Notes under the pieces: model-generated
The model's database searches: none
What the model was told of the DNA's origin: nothing
The model's input: the letters and a program-made list of their open reading frames with translations, nothing else
Shown: positions 33,478-44,300 of the stretch, piece after piece
Position numbering within the stretch: the stretch's first letter is position 1
How the letters are laid out: the number at the start of each line of letters is the position of its first letter
Assembly (NCBI RefSeq): GCF_028372415.1
Contig: NC_092875.1
Location: 33,126,817-33,190,816, forward strand
DNA: 64,000 nucleotides
Direction: 5' to 3'
From: Notamacropus eugenii
Taxonomy: Eukaryota; Chordata; Mammalia; Diprotodontia; Macropodidae
Translations under genes and position numbers: made by a program

Positions 33478-33800
33478 AAGAAGCATTTATTAAGCACCTA
33501 CTATGTACCAGGCAGAGAAGCAATGTGGCTTATTAGATATAGAACTGATGTTGAAGGCAGGAAGACTGAGGTTCATGTCTCCCCTTTGACACATAATGGC
33601 TGAATAGAGAAGTTACTTGACCTCTCGATGCTTTAGGCAACTCTCTAAGACTAAGTTGGAGAGAAGATGCTGACCTGCACTGGCAGAGGGAGTTTCCTTA
33701 CCTGAGAATTCCCTTCACCAATGAAATCATAGGTCCAGTACTCCATGTCTCTGTGTCAGGCACTGTGCTAGGCAGTGGGTATTGAAATACGATTAATGAA
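33478..33800. repeat. L2 tail fragments flanking a MIR3-like SINE
   Basis: Antisense L2 tail at 33478-33525 ('gaagcatttattaagcacct') and 33750-33800; between them a MIR3-like sense SINE (33525-33745) with 'gctgacctgcactggcagag' and 'ccaatgaaatcataggtcca'. The second L2 piece looks like the continuation of the first, so the SINE probably inserted into it. Confidence 0.65.
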
Positions 33801-33899
33801 ACAATTGTTTTGTTTTAAAAATTCGTAAAATGTTCCCAGATTCTCACATGGAGGTGGCAGAATTCAGAAAGTCCTGTTGATTGAGCTCGCTACAAATCT

Positions 33900-35475
33900 A
33901 TGTGAATTAATCTCAGTTGGGCCCTCACCAAAGCAAGACAACTCCATCCACTCCCCATTTCTTGATCCCACTAATCACAAGTGACTGCTTCAAATCTCTT
34001 CTTTCCTCAAACTGCTCATGGTGCTCCCTCCTTCTGCCCTCTCAGATGAGGATCTGACTGCATATTTCATGGGAAAAAAATGAAACTATTCTCCAAGAGT
34101 CCCCTCTTCTCTCCCTCTCACATTACTCTGGTATCATTCTTCATCTTCTCTCCAGTTTCCTCTTTACTTTAGTCTCTGATGAAGACGTGACTCCTTTTCC
34201 TTTCTAAGTATAACCTCTTTAACATATAGCCTTGATCCCACCCCTTCCTGGCTTCACCAGCTTCTCTGTTATTCCATCTCTCTAATATTCAATCTCTAAT
34301 TATCTACTGGCTTCTTCCCTGCTGGCTACAAATATGCCCAATTCTCCCCAATCCTGAAAAAAATCTCTCACTTGATCCAAAAATTTTCATTATATTTCAT
34401 CTTCATATCATATCGTATACTGCATCATATATCATTATTCTCAATATAGCTGTTGCTTTAAATCTTGCCTCCCTTTCTCAACTAAACTCTATGAAAAAGT
34501 ACTTTACATATGGCACTTCCATTCCTCTTTCTGTCTTCCAAACCCTTTGCAACCCAGTTTCTGCCCTCATTACTCAAATGAAACAGCACTCAACCAAGTT
34601 ACCAGTTATTGCCAAATTGAATGGCCTTTTCCTAATCCTTGTCCATCTTGACTTCTCTGCAGCGTTTGATACTATTGACCCCCTCTTTTTCTCCTGGATA
34701 CTCTCTCCTCTCTGGGCTTTCATGTTATTATTTTTTCTTGTTCTTCTCCCAATTTGACCACTTTTCTGGATCTTTCTCCATGTTGTGAGCTCTAATGGTC
34801 AGTGTACTCAAAGTGTCTGTCCTTTCTCCACTCTCTCACTTATGATCTTATCAGCTCCTATTGGTTCAGTGATCCTTTTTATGAATGTGTTTCTCCAACC
34901 TCCATAACCAGTTCTAGTCTTTCTCCTGAAATATATTTTTGTCTGATCAGGTTCCTATTGATTACTTTAAACTGGATACCCCATAGGTATCTTTTAAATG
35001 CCCCAAATAGAACTAAATTATCTTTACTCCTCCTCCTCCAACACACCCATCTTCTGTATATCTATATGACTGTCAAGGGCATCAGCATCCTCCCAATCAC
35101 CTAAGTTCTATGTCATTCTCCAGCTTAAATCTGCTGCCAAATCTTTTCATTTTGATTTCCACAAAATCTCCAATTTCACAATCTTATAGATTCACAAAAA
35201 TTTTATTTTGTACTTTTGTCCTGCCTGACCAGTACTCTATACCTGGCATGCTCTTCCTCCTCCCCACTCCACTTCTTAGAATCCCTCCTTGGCTTCTTTC
35301 ATAATTCTGCTCAAATGCCATCTTCTGAAGACCTTTCCTATTCCTTGCCCCTCCACCCCCTCTTTTCTCCCTTAGTGCTTTTCTCTCTAAGGTTACCTTT
35401 CATATTCTACATGTATATTGCATATAGTTTATTTATGTAATACTCTGTCCCTCATTTGAATGAAAGATTCTTGAG
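33900..35475 (+). repeat. L2 (CR1-clade) LINE with reverse-transcriptase remnant
   Basis: Longest L2 copy in sense orientation. 34640-34690 translates to LVHLDFSAAFDTID, the RT motif A region of L2 (consensus LDLSAAFDTVDH). Later parts match 'ctctctcacttatgatctta' and 'actgtcaagggcatcagcat', and the tail ends 'gattcttgagggtagagatg' near 35480. Frames are broken by many changes. Confidence 0.85.
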
Positions 35476-35720
35476 GGTAGAGATGTAGAAAAATATGATT
35501 GTAGATCATAGCTGTGGATGGGACTTGTTTTACATTCCATAAGCTGAAAAATGTACACATCCTGTTCCTTTGATAGGGCAGGGTATTTTGTTCTGAAAAC
35601 ACATCCCTGAGATAAACTGTGTCCTTCCCACCCTGGTATCCAGCTGATGTTAAAGTTGACCTTTATTGTGATTGCTTTAAATGATTCTTGCTTAGTCTGT
35701 AGAAAGCTGCCTAAAAGTAG

Positions 35721-35782
<62 letters not shown>

Positions 35783-35819
35783 CCTACCTACCTACCTACC
35801 TACCTACCTACCTACCTAC

Positions 35820-35888
<69 letters not shown>
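35721..35888 (+). repeat. Compound tetranucleotide repeat (TATC)15(TACC)10(TATC)17
   Basis: Blocks at 35721-35780, 35781-35820 and 35821-35888, each uninterrupted. Confidence 0.98.
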
Positions 35889-35891
<3 letters not shown>

Positions 35892-35984
35892 AAACATTTT
35901 CCCCATGATTGGCACAGATGCTGTAGAAGAGTACCTGCCTGGCTAGCCAAATACAAACCTTTTTATTTTATCTCTGGACTCCTG

Positions 35985-36150
35985 CTTACTTGCTGACCTC
36001 ATCCTCATAAACCCACTAGTAATAACGACCTCTGAGGGTCAACATCAAATTAAATTCTACCCTAGATTACTTTTGGCTTTTGTTTCCTGAGTGCTTAGCG
36101 CAAGGACTGATATATAGTAAGCATTTAATAAATGGTTCTTGATTGATTGA
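35985..36150 (+). repeat. L2 tail
   Basis: 'gagtgcttagcgcaaggact', 'taagcatttaataaatggtt', then GATTGATTGA. Confidence 0.8.
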
Positions 36151-36179
36151 TTTATCTGCAAGATAACCACAAATAAATT

Positions 36180-36460
36180 CTTTTTTAAAATTTTAAAAAT
36201 TTTTAAATTTAAATTAAATGTTATTTTAATCTCTCCCCCTTGCTTTCCCCTGACCCTGACATTAAGAAGGAAAGAAAAGCAAAATCCCTGTTGCAAAGTA
36301 AAATTACACCTATGTTAAAAAACAAAACTGAACAAAACACACTATGTCTTAATCTGCACCTTGAGTTCATCACCTCTTTACCAGGATAGGCAGCATGCTT
36401 CATCATGAGTCCTATGGAATCATGGTTGGTCATTGTGTTTGTAACAACCTCTGGCAAAGT
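36180..36460 (-). repeat. Antisense L1 3' end
   Basis: 'atcatgagtcctatggaatc' at 36403 is the complement of the L1 'gactcatgatggaaaatgc' region; 'ttgcaaagtaaaattacacc' and A/T-rich end at 36180-36220. Confidence 0.65.
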
Positions 36461-36779
36461 GTTGTCTGGCCACAGAACCTCTGGGATTTGTAGTTCTTCC
36501 TATATTGACAAGAGAGGAAACTAACATGAAATTGTATTCTTTCCTTTCTAGGCTGTATTCCTGATTGTCTGAATTTTTCTCTACCATGCTGTAGAAATCT
36601 CTATGCCCAGGAAACTCAATATACCACTGGATTTCTTACACTAGAAGTATTGTCTATCTCAATAGTCTCTCCTTCTGATTGGCTGATTCCTTCTAGAACC
36701 TTCCATTCAAGAAGGATTCCACCCCCCCCCCCCCACTAGCCAACCATGTCTTCATTTCTCTCCAAGTTGCATTCTGGAC

Positions 36780-36955
36780 TTTCTTCACCATTTCCCAACA
36801 TGGTATCCTCTTCCACCTCCAAGCCCCTTCATGTCATCTTCCCTCCTTAATATGAAAGCTCCTTGAGGGCTGGGACTGTCTTTCTGCTTGATTTGTATCC
36901 CTAGTGTCTAGCACAGTGCCTGACACACAGTAGGTCTTTCATAAATGCTTCTTGA
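36780..36955 (+). repeat. L2 tail, target of an L1 insertion
   Basis: 'tatgaaagctccttgagggc', 'tagtgtctagcacagtgcct', 'ggtctttcataaatgcttct'. Confidence 0.85.
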
Positions 36956-37278
36956 GATCTTAGACAACTCCAAAAGACTCATGACGGCAAATGCTATTCA
37001 CATTTAGAAAAAAGAACTATGGAGTCTGAATGCAGATCGAGCACACGATTTGTTCTCTCTTCTTCCTCGTGGTTCCTCCTATTGATTCTAATTCTTCTTT
37101 ACAACATGACTAATGTGAAAATATGTTTAATATGAATGTATGCATAGATCCTATAGCAGATTGCACACCACCTTGGGATATGGGGAGGGGAAGAAGGAGG
37201 CAAAAATTTGGACCTTAAAATCTTATGGAAGTGAATGTTGAAAATTGAAAATAAATAAATTATTTAACATAAAAAAAA
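36956..37278 (+). mobile_element. L1 3'-end insertion with 15-bp target duplication
   Basis: 'caactccaaaagactcatga', 'tggagtctgaatgcagatcg', 'aatcttatggaagtgaatgt' and an A-rich end. Flanks ataaatgcttcttga (36941-36955) and ataaatacttcttga (37279-37293) differ at one base. Confidence 0.9.
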
Positions 37279-37407
37279 ATAAATACTTCTTGACTTGATT
37301 TTTTGATTGACTTGAATTAAGTCTTTGAATGGGAGGCCAGAGGTTTTTTACTTGCAGATTAAGTAAATCGCTTTGCAAACCTTTGCAGCCCCGTATGGAT
37401 GCTAGCT

Positions 37408-37493
37408 TCTCCTTCTCCTCCTCCTCCTCCTCCTCCTCCTCCTCCTCCTCCTCCTCCCTCCTCCTCCTCCTCTTCCTCCTCCTCCTCCTCCTT
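37408..37493 (+). repeat. (TCC)n trinucleotide repeat
   Basis: About 28 units with two short interruptions; gives Ser/Leu or Glu/Gly runs in frames that are not genes. Confidence 0.97.
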
Positions 37494-37721
37494 CATTCTG
37501 CCTCTGACCCTTAGGGATGATCTTTCACCTGTTTGCTGTGGAGGATAAGCAGGATATTTCTCCTCAGAGCATCCAGCTCCCGACTCTTCAAGAAGAGCCT
37601 CAGATGTCCTTTTCCTTCCCATTCTCCTCTGTGTAACACTATTCCACGTGCCAATATCCTGACAAAAATCAAATATCCCATTCTCCTCTTCAGAATCTCT
37701 TCCCCTCCCCCTTTTCTCATT

Positions 37722-37841
37722 GAAGTCTCTATCGTTTTGTTTCTTTGGGAACATTGTGTCAGGAGTCTCTATTGTTTCCTTCCTTGGGGAACATTGTGTT
37801 AGAAGTTGCTATTGTTTCCTTCTTTGAGGAACATTGTGTTA
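37722..37841 (+). repeat. 40-bp tandem repeat, three copies
   Basis: Units at about 37722-37761, 37762-37801 and 37802-37841, each ending 'ggaacattgtgt'. Copies differ at several sites. Confidence 0.9.
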
Positions 37842-37849
37842 TCTTGCAC

Positions 37850-38765
37850 AACTCAGAAAGTGGCAAGGTATTCTCCCTTCACCCTCTCTTTCAGTATAGA
37901 GATTGTACTATACTTGGAACACAGATAAGCGTCACTAGACAGTGACAGAAATAGAAACATCAGAATCGGAATTGTGCCATAGCACAATTTCCCCTAGTTT
38001 TCATATCTATCAAGATTTTTCCAGCCTCTCTTTGTGAGGGGAGAATTACTTTCCTTTACATCTCAATCCTATACATTTAAACAATTTTTACAGTCAATTA
38101 TCACCTCTTAATAACTTGACAACCATTCAAGTTCCTTTCATTTGTCTGAACTCCACAAACACACTTTACTTTCCCTCCTACTTGCTTCGACTTCCTCCTT
38201 CACTCTACTGACCAATCCATTCTAGCAGCTGGATTTACCCTCTGATTGTTCCAAATACCTTTTCTTACTTTGCCTGATCTTGTCAGCTACCTATTCCATT
38301 TCCTTCTTGAGTATTCCCCTTCAGGTTCTACTTCTGAATCCATCTCGATCATTTTATATTCCCCTTAGTTATTCTGGATTCTTTTTGTCTTTCAGCCTGA
38401 AAGTAGAATCTGGACCAGAATATGATTCTGGCGATTTTTCTTCAAATTCAAATTTTTCTCAAATTCTAGTAAATTTCTCTAAAATTTTCTGATTCAAATC
38501 CACTAAACTTCTCCAAATAATAGATGTTTGCTATTTTCCTTCTTAACTGGCTCAAGGTCTTCCCTTTTCTTCTTTTTCACCACAAACTTCTCTCATAGAA
38601 GTTGGAAGTAGGAAGTCAATAAATTTTCTATTGTACTACAGCTTTTTTTTAAAAAAAAATCTAAGGCAGCACAAAAATGTCAGCCATGAGTATTTAAAGC
38701 ATGGTGTAGAAAAAACAAATGGACTTAGAATATTGAGATAATTGAATTTTTCACTTCTGACTTTA
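37850..38765. other. Intergenic, unassigned
   Basis: Pyrimidine-rich on the + strand; no gene or clear repeat. Confidence 0.4.
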
Positions 38766-38769
38766 AATG

Positions 38770-39310
38770 ACTGACAAAGCATTTATTAAGTAATTACTGT
38801 GTCAAAAACTGTACCAAGTGTTGGAGATAGAAATACAAAAGCAAAGACAGTCCCTTTCTAAAAGGGGAAGTAGATGATTCATATAGGGAAATGGTGGTCA
38901 TGGAGGCGAACTTTGGTCCAGAAAGTTAATAGGATGGTGAGTAGGATCTTAGAGGGATTGGTTAACCTATCTAATCCAGGAACCTTGATGGGGTGGGGGA
39001 AAAGAAAGGGAGAGAAGGTATTGAGCATTTGTTGTTTAGTCATGTCTGACCCCTCATGATCCCATTTGGTTTATTTTTTTGGCAAAGAAAATTTACCATT
39101 ACCAAAGTGGTTTACCATTTCCTTCTCCAGTTCATTTTACAGATGAGAAACTAAGACAAATAGGGTTAAATGACTAGGAAGAAGAAGAAGAGAGAGAAAG
39201 AAAGAGAAAGGAAGGAAGGAAGGAAGGAAGGAAGGAAGGAAGGAAGGAAGGAAGGAAGAAATAGACAGTCTATGCCCTACAGGAGATTACAATTGAAACA
39301 GAGAAGACAG
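38770..39310 (-). repeat. Antisense L2 with inserted MAR1 fragment and purine tract
   Basis: L2 at 38770-39020 ('caaagcatttattaagtaat', 'ggagatagaaatacaaaagc') and 39258-39310 ('agacagtctatgccctacag'). MAR1 fragment, antisense, 39030-39175 ('tttagtcatgtctgacccct', 'atttccttctccagttcatt'). (GAAG)n tract 39177-39258. Confidence 0.8.
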
Positions 39311-40540
39311 CATGCAAAAGAAATCTAAATAAAAGGAAAGACACCCTCCATGGGGGCATGATGGCAAAATCCAATGCAGTCCAGATGACTTGTCTCAGTG
39401 ACTTCCTTAAATGGAGATTCTGGGAAGATTTTTCTATCTCTACCCTCTCCAGTCAGAGGAAGGGGGCTCAAAGTCCAGACAATAGCACCCTGATAAGATC
39501 AAGGATCAAAGGTAGGGAGCACAGGGTTAGGTGACCAGACCTCAAGAGAATGCTAAATCAAATAAGGGGATTCCAAGGAGCCCCCCAATGCCAGGCTTTC
39601 TGGGGCCCTTCAGACAAATGGGACCAAAACTCTCCTGGTCCAAGGGACAAAGGTTGGGCTCATACCTTATCAGAGGGGCTTTTTTTCAGTACTGTTGCTC
39701 TTAAGCCCCCAGTGGTGTGATTCCCATTAACAATCAGCCATCAAACTCAGCTCTTAACAAAGGCATTTACTCAAACCGAATGGCAAAAACAGTAGTTACA
39801 CCTATGCCTCTGGAAATCCTTCCACAAACATAGAGTTCAGGAGGATGGGGAGAGTGGGCACAGTCTTAAAGTACAATGATAGTAAGGCACTCATATGGAC
39901 AAGACATACAACTATGACTCCCTTGGTGCCCTTTCTCACCTGGAAGAGTCCTCCTGAAGTTCACTGAAGAACATGGTAGGTTTGAGATGTCTCTACCTGG
40001 GCTTGTTCTTTAGGGAGCAGCCCCAGGATTACCTAGGTACTCCTGTGAGCTTTCAGAAACCATAGAGACTCTTTCACTCTATTAGCAGATGTCTCCAATG
40101 CTGTTCCCATGATACTTTGATGGACAACTCTTCCTGGTTCAGAGATAGTTCACTCAGTGACAGAGCTCATCTAAACCTATAATCCAGAACATTTCCCAAA
40201 TATGCATCTCAGCAGACCACAACCAGCCAGTGGCTATTTGTCCAACAATTACCAAGTATTTTGGGGGTTCAGGTTTCCCTAAGTTAAAAAAAAACACTTC
40301 TAACATTCTTTTATTGGTTTATGCAAATGAATGCCTGGGGAAGGTACAAGGCAATCTGGACAGCAGTGAAATTCATTGTTTCTATTGACTTTTTCATATT
40401 CTTCTTTCTTACTGAAAGCTTCAGATCCTTTGCTATATATAGAACAATTCCACCACACCTAGAAGGTCCTCATCCTTAATGACATCTCGATTGTCTCTCT
40501 CTTTGTTTCTTATGACCTTCAACTTGCTTGGTCTAAATGG
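39311..40540. other. Unassigned 1.2-kb stretch
   Basis: Largest block outside the genes where I recognise neither SINE, LINE nor DNA element. No long open frame. It could be unique DNA or a repeat family I do not know. Confidence 0.4.
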
Positions 40541-40569
40541 GGCTCACATCCAATTGTATTGAAGTACAA

Positions 40570-41010
40570 ATATTTCTAACATTGTTGTATTTCAATCATG
40601 TTGGGGCTTTCTTGATAGATACAGGAGTGGTTTGCCATTTCCTTCTCCAGCTTATTTTACAGAAAAGGAAACTGAGGCAAACAGTTATATGTCTTGCCCA
40701 GGTTCACACCACTAGGAAGTATCTGAATTGGAATTTGAATTCAGGTCTGTCCTGACTCCAGGCCTCCATTTAGGCCTCCCAACAACTACCATATTTTAAA
40801 TCTTACAATGCTTGCTACCTTCATTATTTAATTTGTTTGCTACAACAACCCTTTGAAGTAAGATACTAAAGGGGTTATTATCTTTGTTTTACAGACCAAG
40901 ACACTGGGATTTAGAGGCAGTAAGAAGCTTGCCCATTTACATTTAGCCAGTAGGAGTTGGAAACAGGATTTGAACCTGTTTCTCGTGGCTGTAGGTATGG
41001 CACTTTTTTT
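40570..41010 (-). repeat. MAR1 fragment and MIR, antisense
   Basis: MAR1 at 40570-40785 ('ggagtggtttgccatttcct', 'aaaggaaactgaggcaaaca'); MIR at 40790-41010 ('acagaccaagacactgggat'). Confidence 0.8.
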
Positions 41011-41019
41011 TACTATGCC

Positions 41020-41480
41020 ATGTTCCCATTTGTAGAGTTGGTCTTATTAATTTTTTGGTAGTATATGGAGGACCCAGTCTTGCCTGTGATTTTATCAGTA
41101 TAAAAAGTTTTCAAAGGGAAACTCCCTCCCCCTGTAGTGGATGGGAAACTCATCTCTGAAACTTAGCATGTTAGGGAGTTTCCTGGGTCATTGTGAGATT
41201 AAACCAGTTGTCTAGGGTCACACAGCTAGAATGTGTAAAAGGCAGGACATTAATCTAGTCAGGGGTGGGGAACCTGCAGTCTGGAGGCCACATGTGGCCT
41301 TCTAGATCCTCAAGAATGACCCTTCACGTCTAAGTTTGGATTTGGTCAAAGGGTCACACTTGAGGACAGAGGGGGCTACATATGGCCTCAAGGCTGCAGT
41401 TCCCCCACTCTTGATCTCGGTTTTCCCAACTTCCAGGGCAGCTTTCTATCCATTACCCCATGCTACCCCTCTACAACGAC
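41020..41480 (-). repeat. MIR/MIR3-like SINE split by a palindromic hAT element
   Basis: 'gggaaactccctccccctgt', 'tctagggtcacacagctaga' and, after the insert, 'ttcccaacttccagggcagc'. Confidence 0.65.
41260..41413. mobile_element. Short hAT-like palindromic element
   Basis: Left end caggggtggggaacctgcag and right end ctgcagttcccccactcttg are inverted repeats; the arms also match further in (gccacatgtggcc / ctacatatggcc; ggtcaaagggtcacacttg). Flanking duplication is too eroded to read. Confidence 0.75.
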
Positions 41481-41870
41481 AGAAAAATTTATTAATCCAT
41501 TTCCAAATCTTTGGATATATGGATTGCTTCCAGTTTTTTGGGTTTTTTTTTTTTTTGCTATTGCAGATAAAGCTGTCATGCATATTTTTTGCTCAGATGG
41601 GTTTTTCTTCCCAATTTTATTAATATCCTGAGGGTATCAGTGAAATCATTTGGTCAAAGGCGATGAGTCTGATATTGTCCTTGTGAAAATTGATTGTTGC
41701 CTGTGAGAGACATTATTGAAAGAGCATGAGATTTAAAGCTAGGAGACACCAATCCTGTGTTCAGAGTCAGTGATTACAGGTCGCAGCCTCTTTGACACTT
41801 GTTTTCTCATCTGTAAGATGGGGATGACAATATGTATAATACTTCATGATGTGGAAAGTATTTTGTAAAA
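41480..41870. repeat. Old LINE-like piece and MIR
   Basis: 41480-41700 resembles an antisense L1 3' part ('ttgctattgcagataaagct'), low confidence. 41715-41870 is sense MIR ('gaaagagcatgagatttaaa'). Confidence 0.5.
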
Positions 41871-41999
41871 TGCAGTAGACATCTGAACTCCTGCTAGTAT
41901 TCCCTGGATTGGATCCTTTCTGGTAAAGAATGGGTTGTTATCATTTTGAGGTCCTGAGAGCACAGGAAACATAGCTTTGCTATGTAGAACCCTGGGAAA

Positions 42000-42070
42000 A
42001 TCCTGTTGTATAATTTTTGTTCAGTTGTATCTAACTCTTCATGACCGCATTTTTGGATTTTCTTATACAA
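42000..42070 (-). repeat. MAR1 tail scrap
   Basis: 'gttcagttgtatctaactct' and 'catttttggattttctta', the antisense RTE-like tail of the SINE. Confidence 0.7.
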
Positions 42071-43395
42071 GAAGACTTGAATAAAAGGAAAAAATGAAAC
42101 AAAGTGAGAAATAGCATGCTTTAGTCTGCATTCATCTATGTCAGTTCTTTCTCTGGAGGCAGATGGTCTCCATCATTAGTCCTTTGGGATTGCTTGGATC
42201 ATTGTATTGCTGAGAAGAGCTAGGTCATTCACAATTCTTCATCCAATAATATTGCTATTACTGTATAAAATGTTCTTCTGGTTCTGTTCACTTCACTATG
42301 CACCAATTCATGTAAGTCTTTCTGGTCTTTTTTTAAATCATCCTGCTTGTCATTTCTTATAGAACAATAATAGGCCATTACAATCATATACCACAGCTTG
42401 TTTAGCCATTCCACAATTGATGGATATCCCTTTGATGTCCAATTATTGGCACAAAAAAGAACCATTATAAATATTTTTGTATAAATAGGTCCTTTCCCAA
42501 TTTTTTTGGATGTCTTTGGGAAATAACCTAGAAGTAGTATTGCTGGATCAAAGGAAATGTACACTTTTATAGCCCTTTGGGCATAGTTCCAAATAACTCT
42601 CCAAGATGGCTGCATCAGTTCACAACTCCACCAATGAACCATCAGTTCACTGCACCAATGAGTGCATTAGCATCTCAATTTTTCCATTTTCTCTCTAACA
42701 GCTAACATTTTCCTTTTTTGTCATATTAGCCAATCTGAAAGACATGAGATGATCCCTTAGAGTTTTTCAATTTGCATCTCCAGTCAACAGCGATTTAGAA
42801 CACTTTTCATATGACTATAGATAGCTTTTATTTCTTTGTCTGAAAACTGCCTGTTCATATCCCTTGACCATTTATCATTTGGGGAATGACTTGTATTTTT
42901 ATAAATTTGCATCAGTTTTCTATATATTTAAAAAATAATACCTTTATCAGAGATGTTGTTGCAAAATTCCACCCCCCCCAATTTTCTACTTTCCTTATTA
43001 TTTTGACAGCATAGGTTTTGTTTGTGCAAAAACTTTTAAATATTATATAATCAAAATTATCCTTTTACATTTTGTAATGACCTCAGTATCTTCTTTGGTC
43101 CTAAATTCTTACCGTCTCCATAAATCTGACAGATAGACTATTCCATGCTCATGGTATCACTCTTTAGGTGTAAATCATGTACTCATTTTGACCTTATCTT
43201 GGCATACAGTGGGAGTTGTTGTTGTTCACCTAGTTTCTGCCATACTGTTTTCCAGTTTTCCCACCAGTTTTTGTCAAATAATGAGTTTTTGTTCCAAAAG
43301 TTTGAATGTTTGGATTTATCAAATGCTAGATTACTATGATCATTTACTGTAATGTAATTTGTACCTCTATTCCACTGATCCACCAATCTATTTCT

Positions 43396-44262
43396 ACTAT
43401 TTATTTACTTTTTCATTTATTTGCTTGTTTATTTACTTAAAGTTTTCAACATTTATTTCCACAAAATTTTGGGTTCCAAATTTTCTCACATCTCTCCCCT
43501 CCCCCACCACAAAATATCTTGCATTCTGATTGCCCCTTCCACCAATGTGCCCTCCCTTCTAACACCCCTCCCTTGCCTTATCCCCATCTTCTCTCTTGTC
43601 CTGTAGGGCAAGGTAAATTTCTATACCCCATTACCTGTATTTCTTATTTCCTAGTTGCATCCAATAACAATTCTTAACATTTGCTCCTAACACTTTGAGT
43701 TCCAACCTCTCTTCCTTCCTCCCTCCCCACCCATCCTGACTGAGAAGGCAAGAAATTCAATACAGGCTATATATGTGTAGTTTTGCAAATGGCTTCCATA
43801 ATAGTCATGTTGTGTAAGACTAACTATATTTCCCTCCATCCTATCCTGCCCCCCATTTCTTCTATTCTCCCTTTTGACCTTGTCCCTCCCCAAAGGTGTT
43901 TACTTCTAATTGCTCCCTCCTCCCATTTGCCCTTCTTTCCATCATCTTCCCCCACCCTACTTGTCCCCTTCTCCCCTACTTTCCTGTAGTGTAAGATAGA
44001 TTTTCATACAAATTGAGTGTGCATGTTATTCCTTCCTTGAACCAAATGTGATGAGAGTAAGCTTCACTTTTCCCCTCTCACCTTCCCCCCTTTCCCCTCC
44101 ATTGGAAAAGCTTTTTCTTACCTCTTCTATGACAGACAATTTGCCCCATTCCATTTCTTCCTTTCTCCTCACAATATATTCCTCTCTCACCCCTTAATTT
44201 TATTTTTTTAGATATGGTCCCTTTCTATTCAACTCACCCTGCTCTCTCTGTCTCTCTTTCTC

Positions 44263-44300
<38 letters not shown>

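Noticed and set aside
35721-35888. CRISPR-like regular repeats
   Set aside because: Simple sequence repeat in a vertebrate genome without spacers.
35647-35946. Ninety-nine-codon frame rich in YLSI/YLPT repeats
   Set aside because: Read-through of the tetranucleotide repeat.
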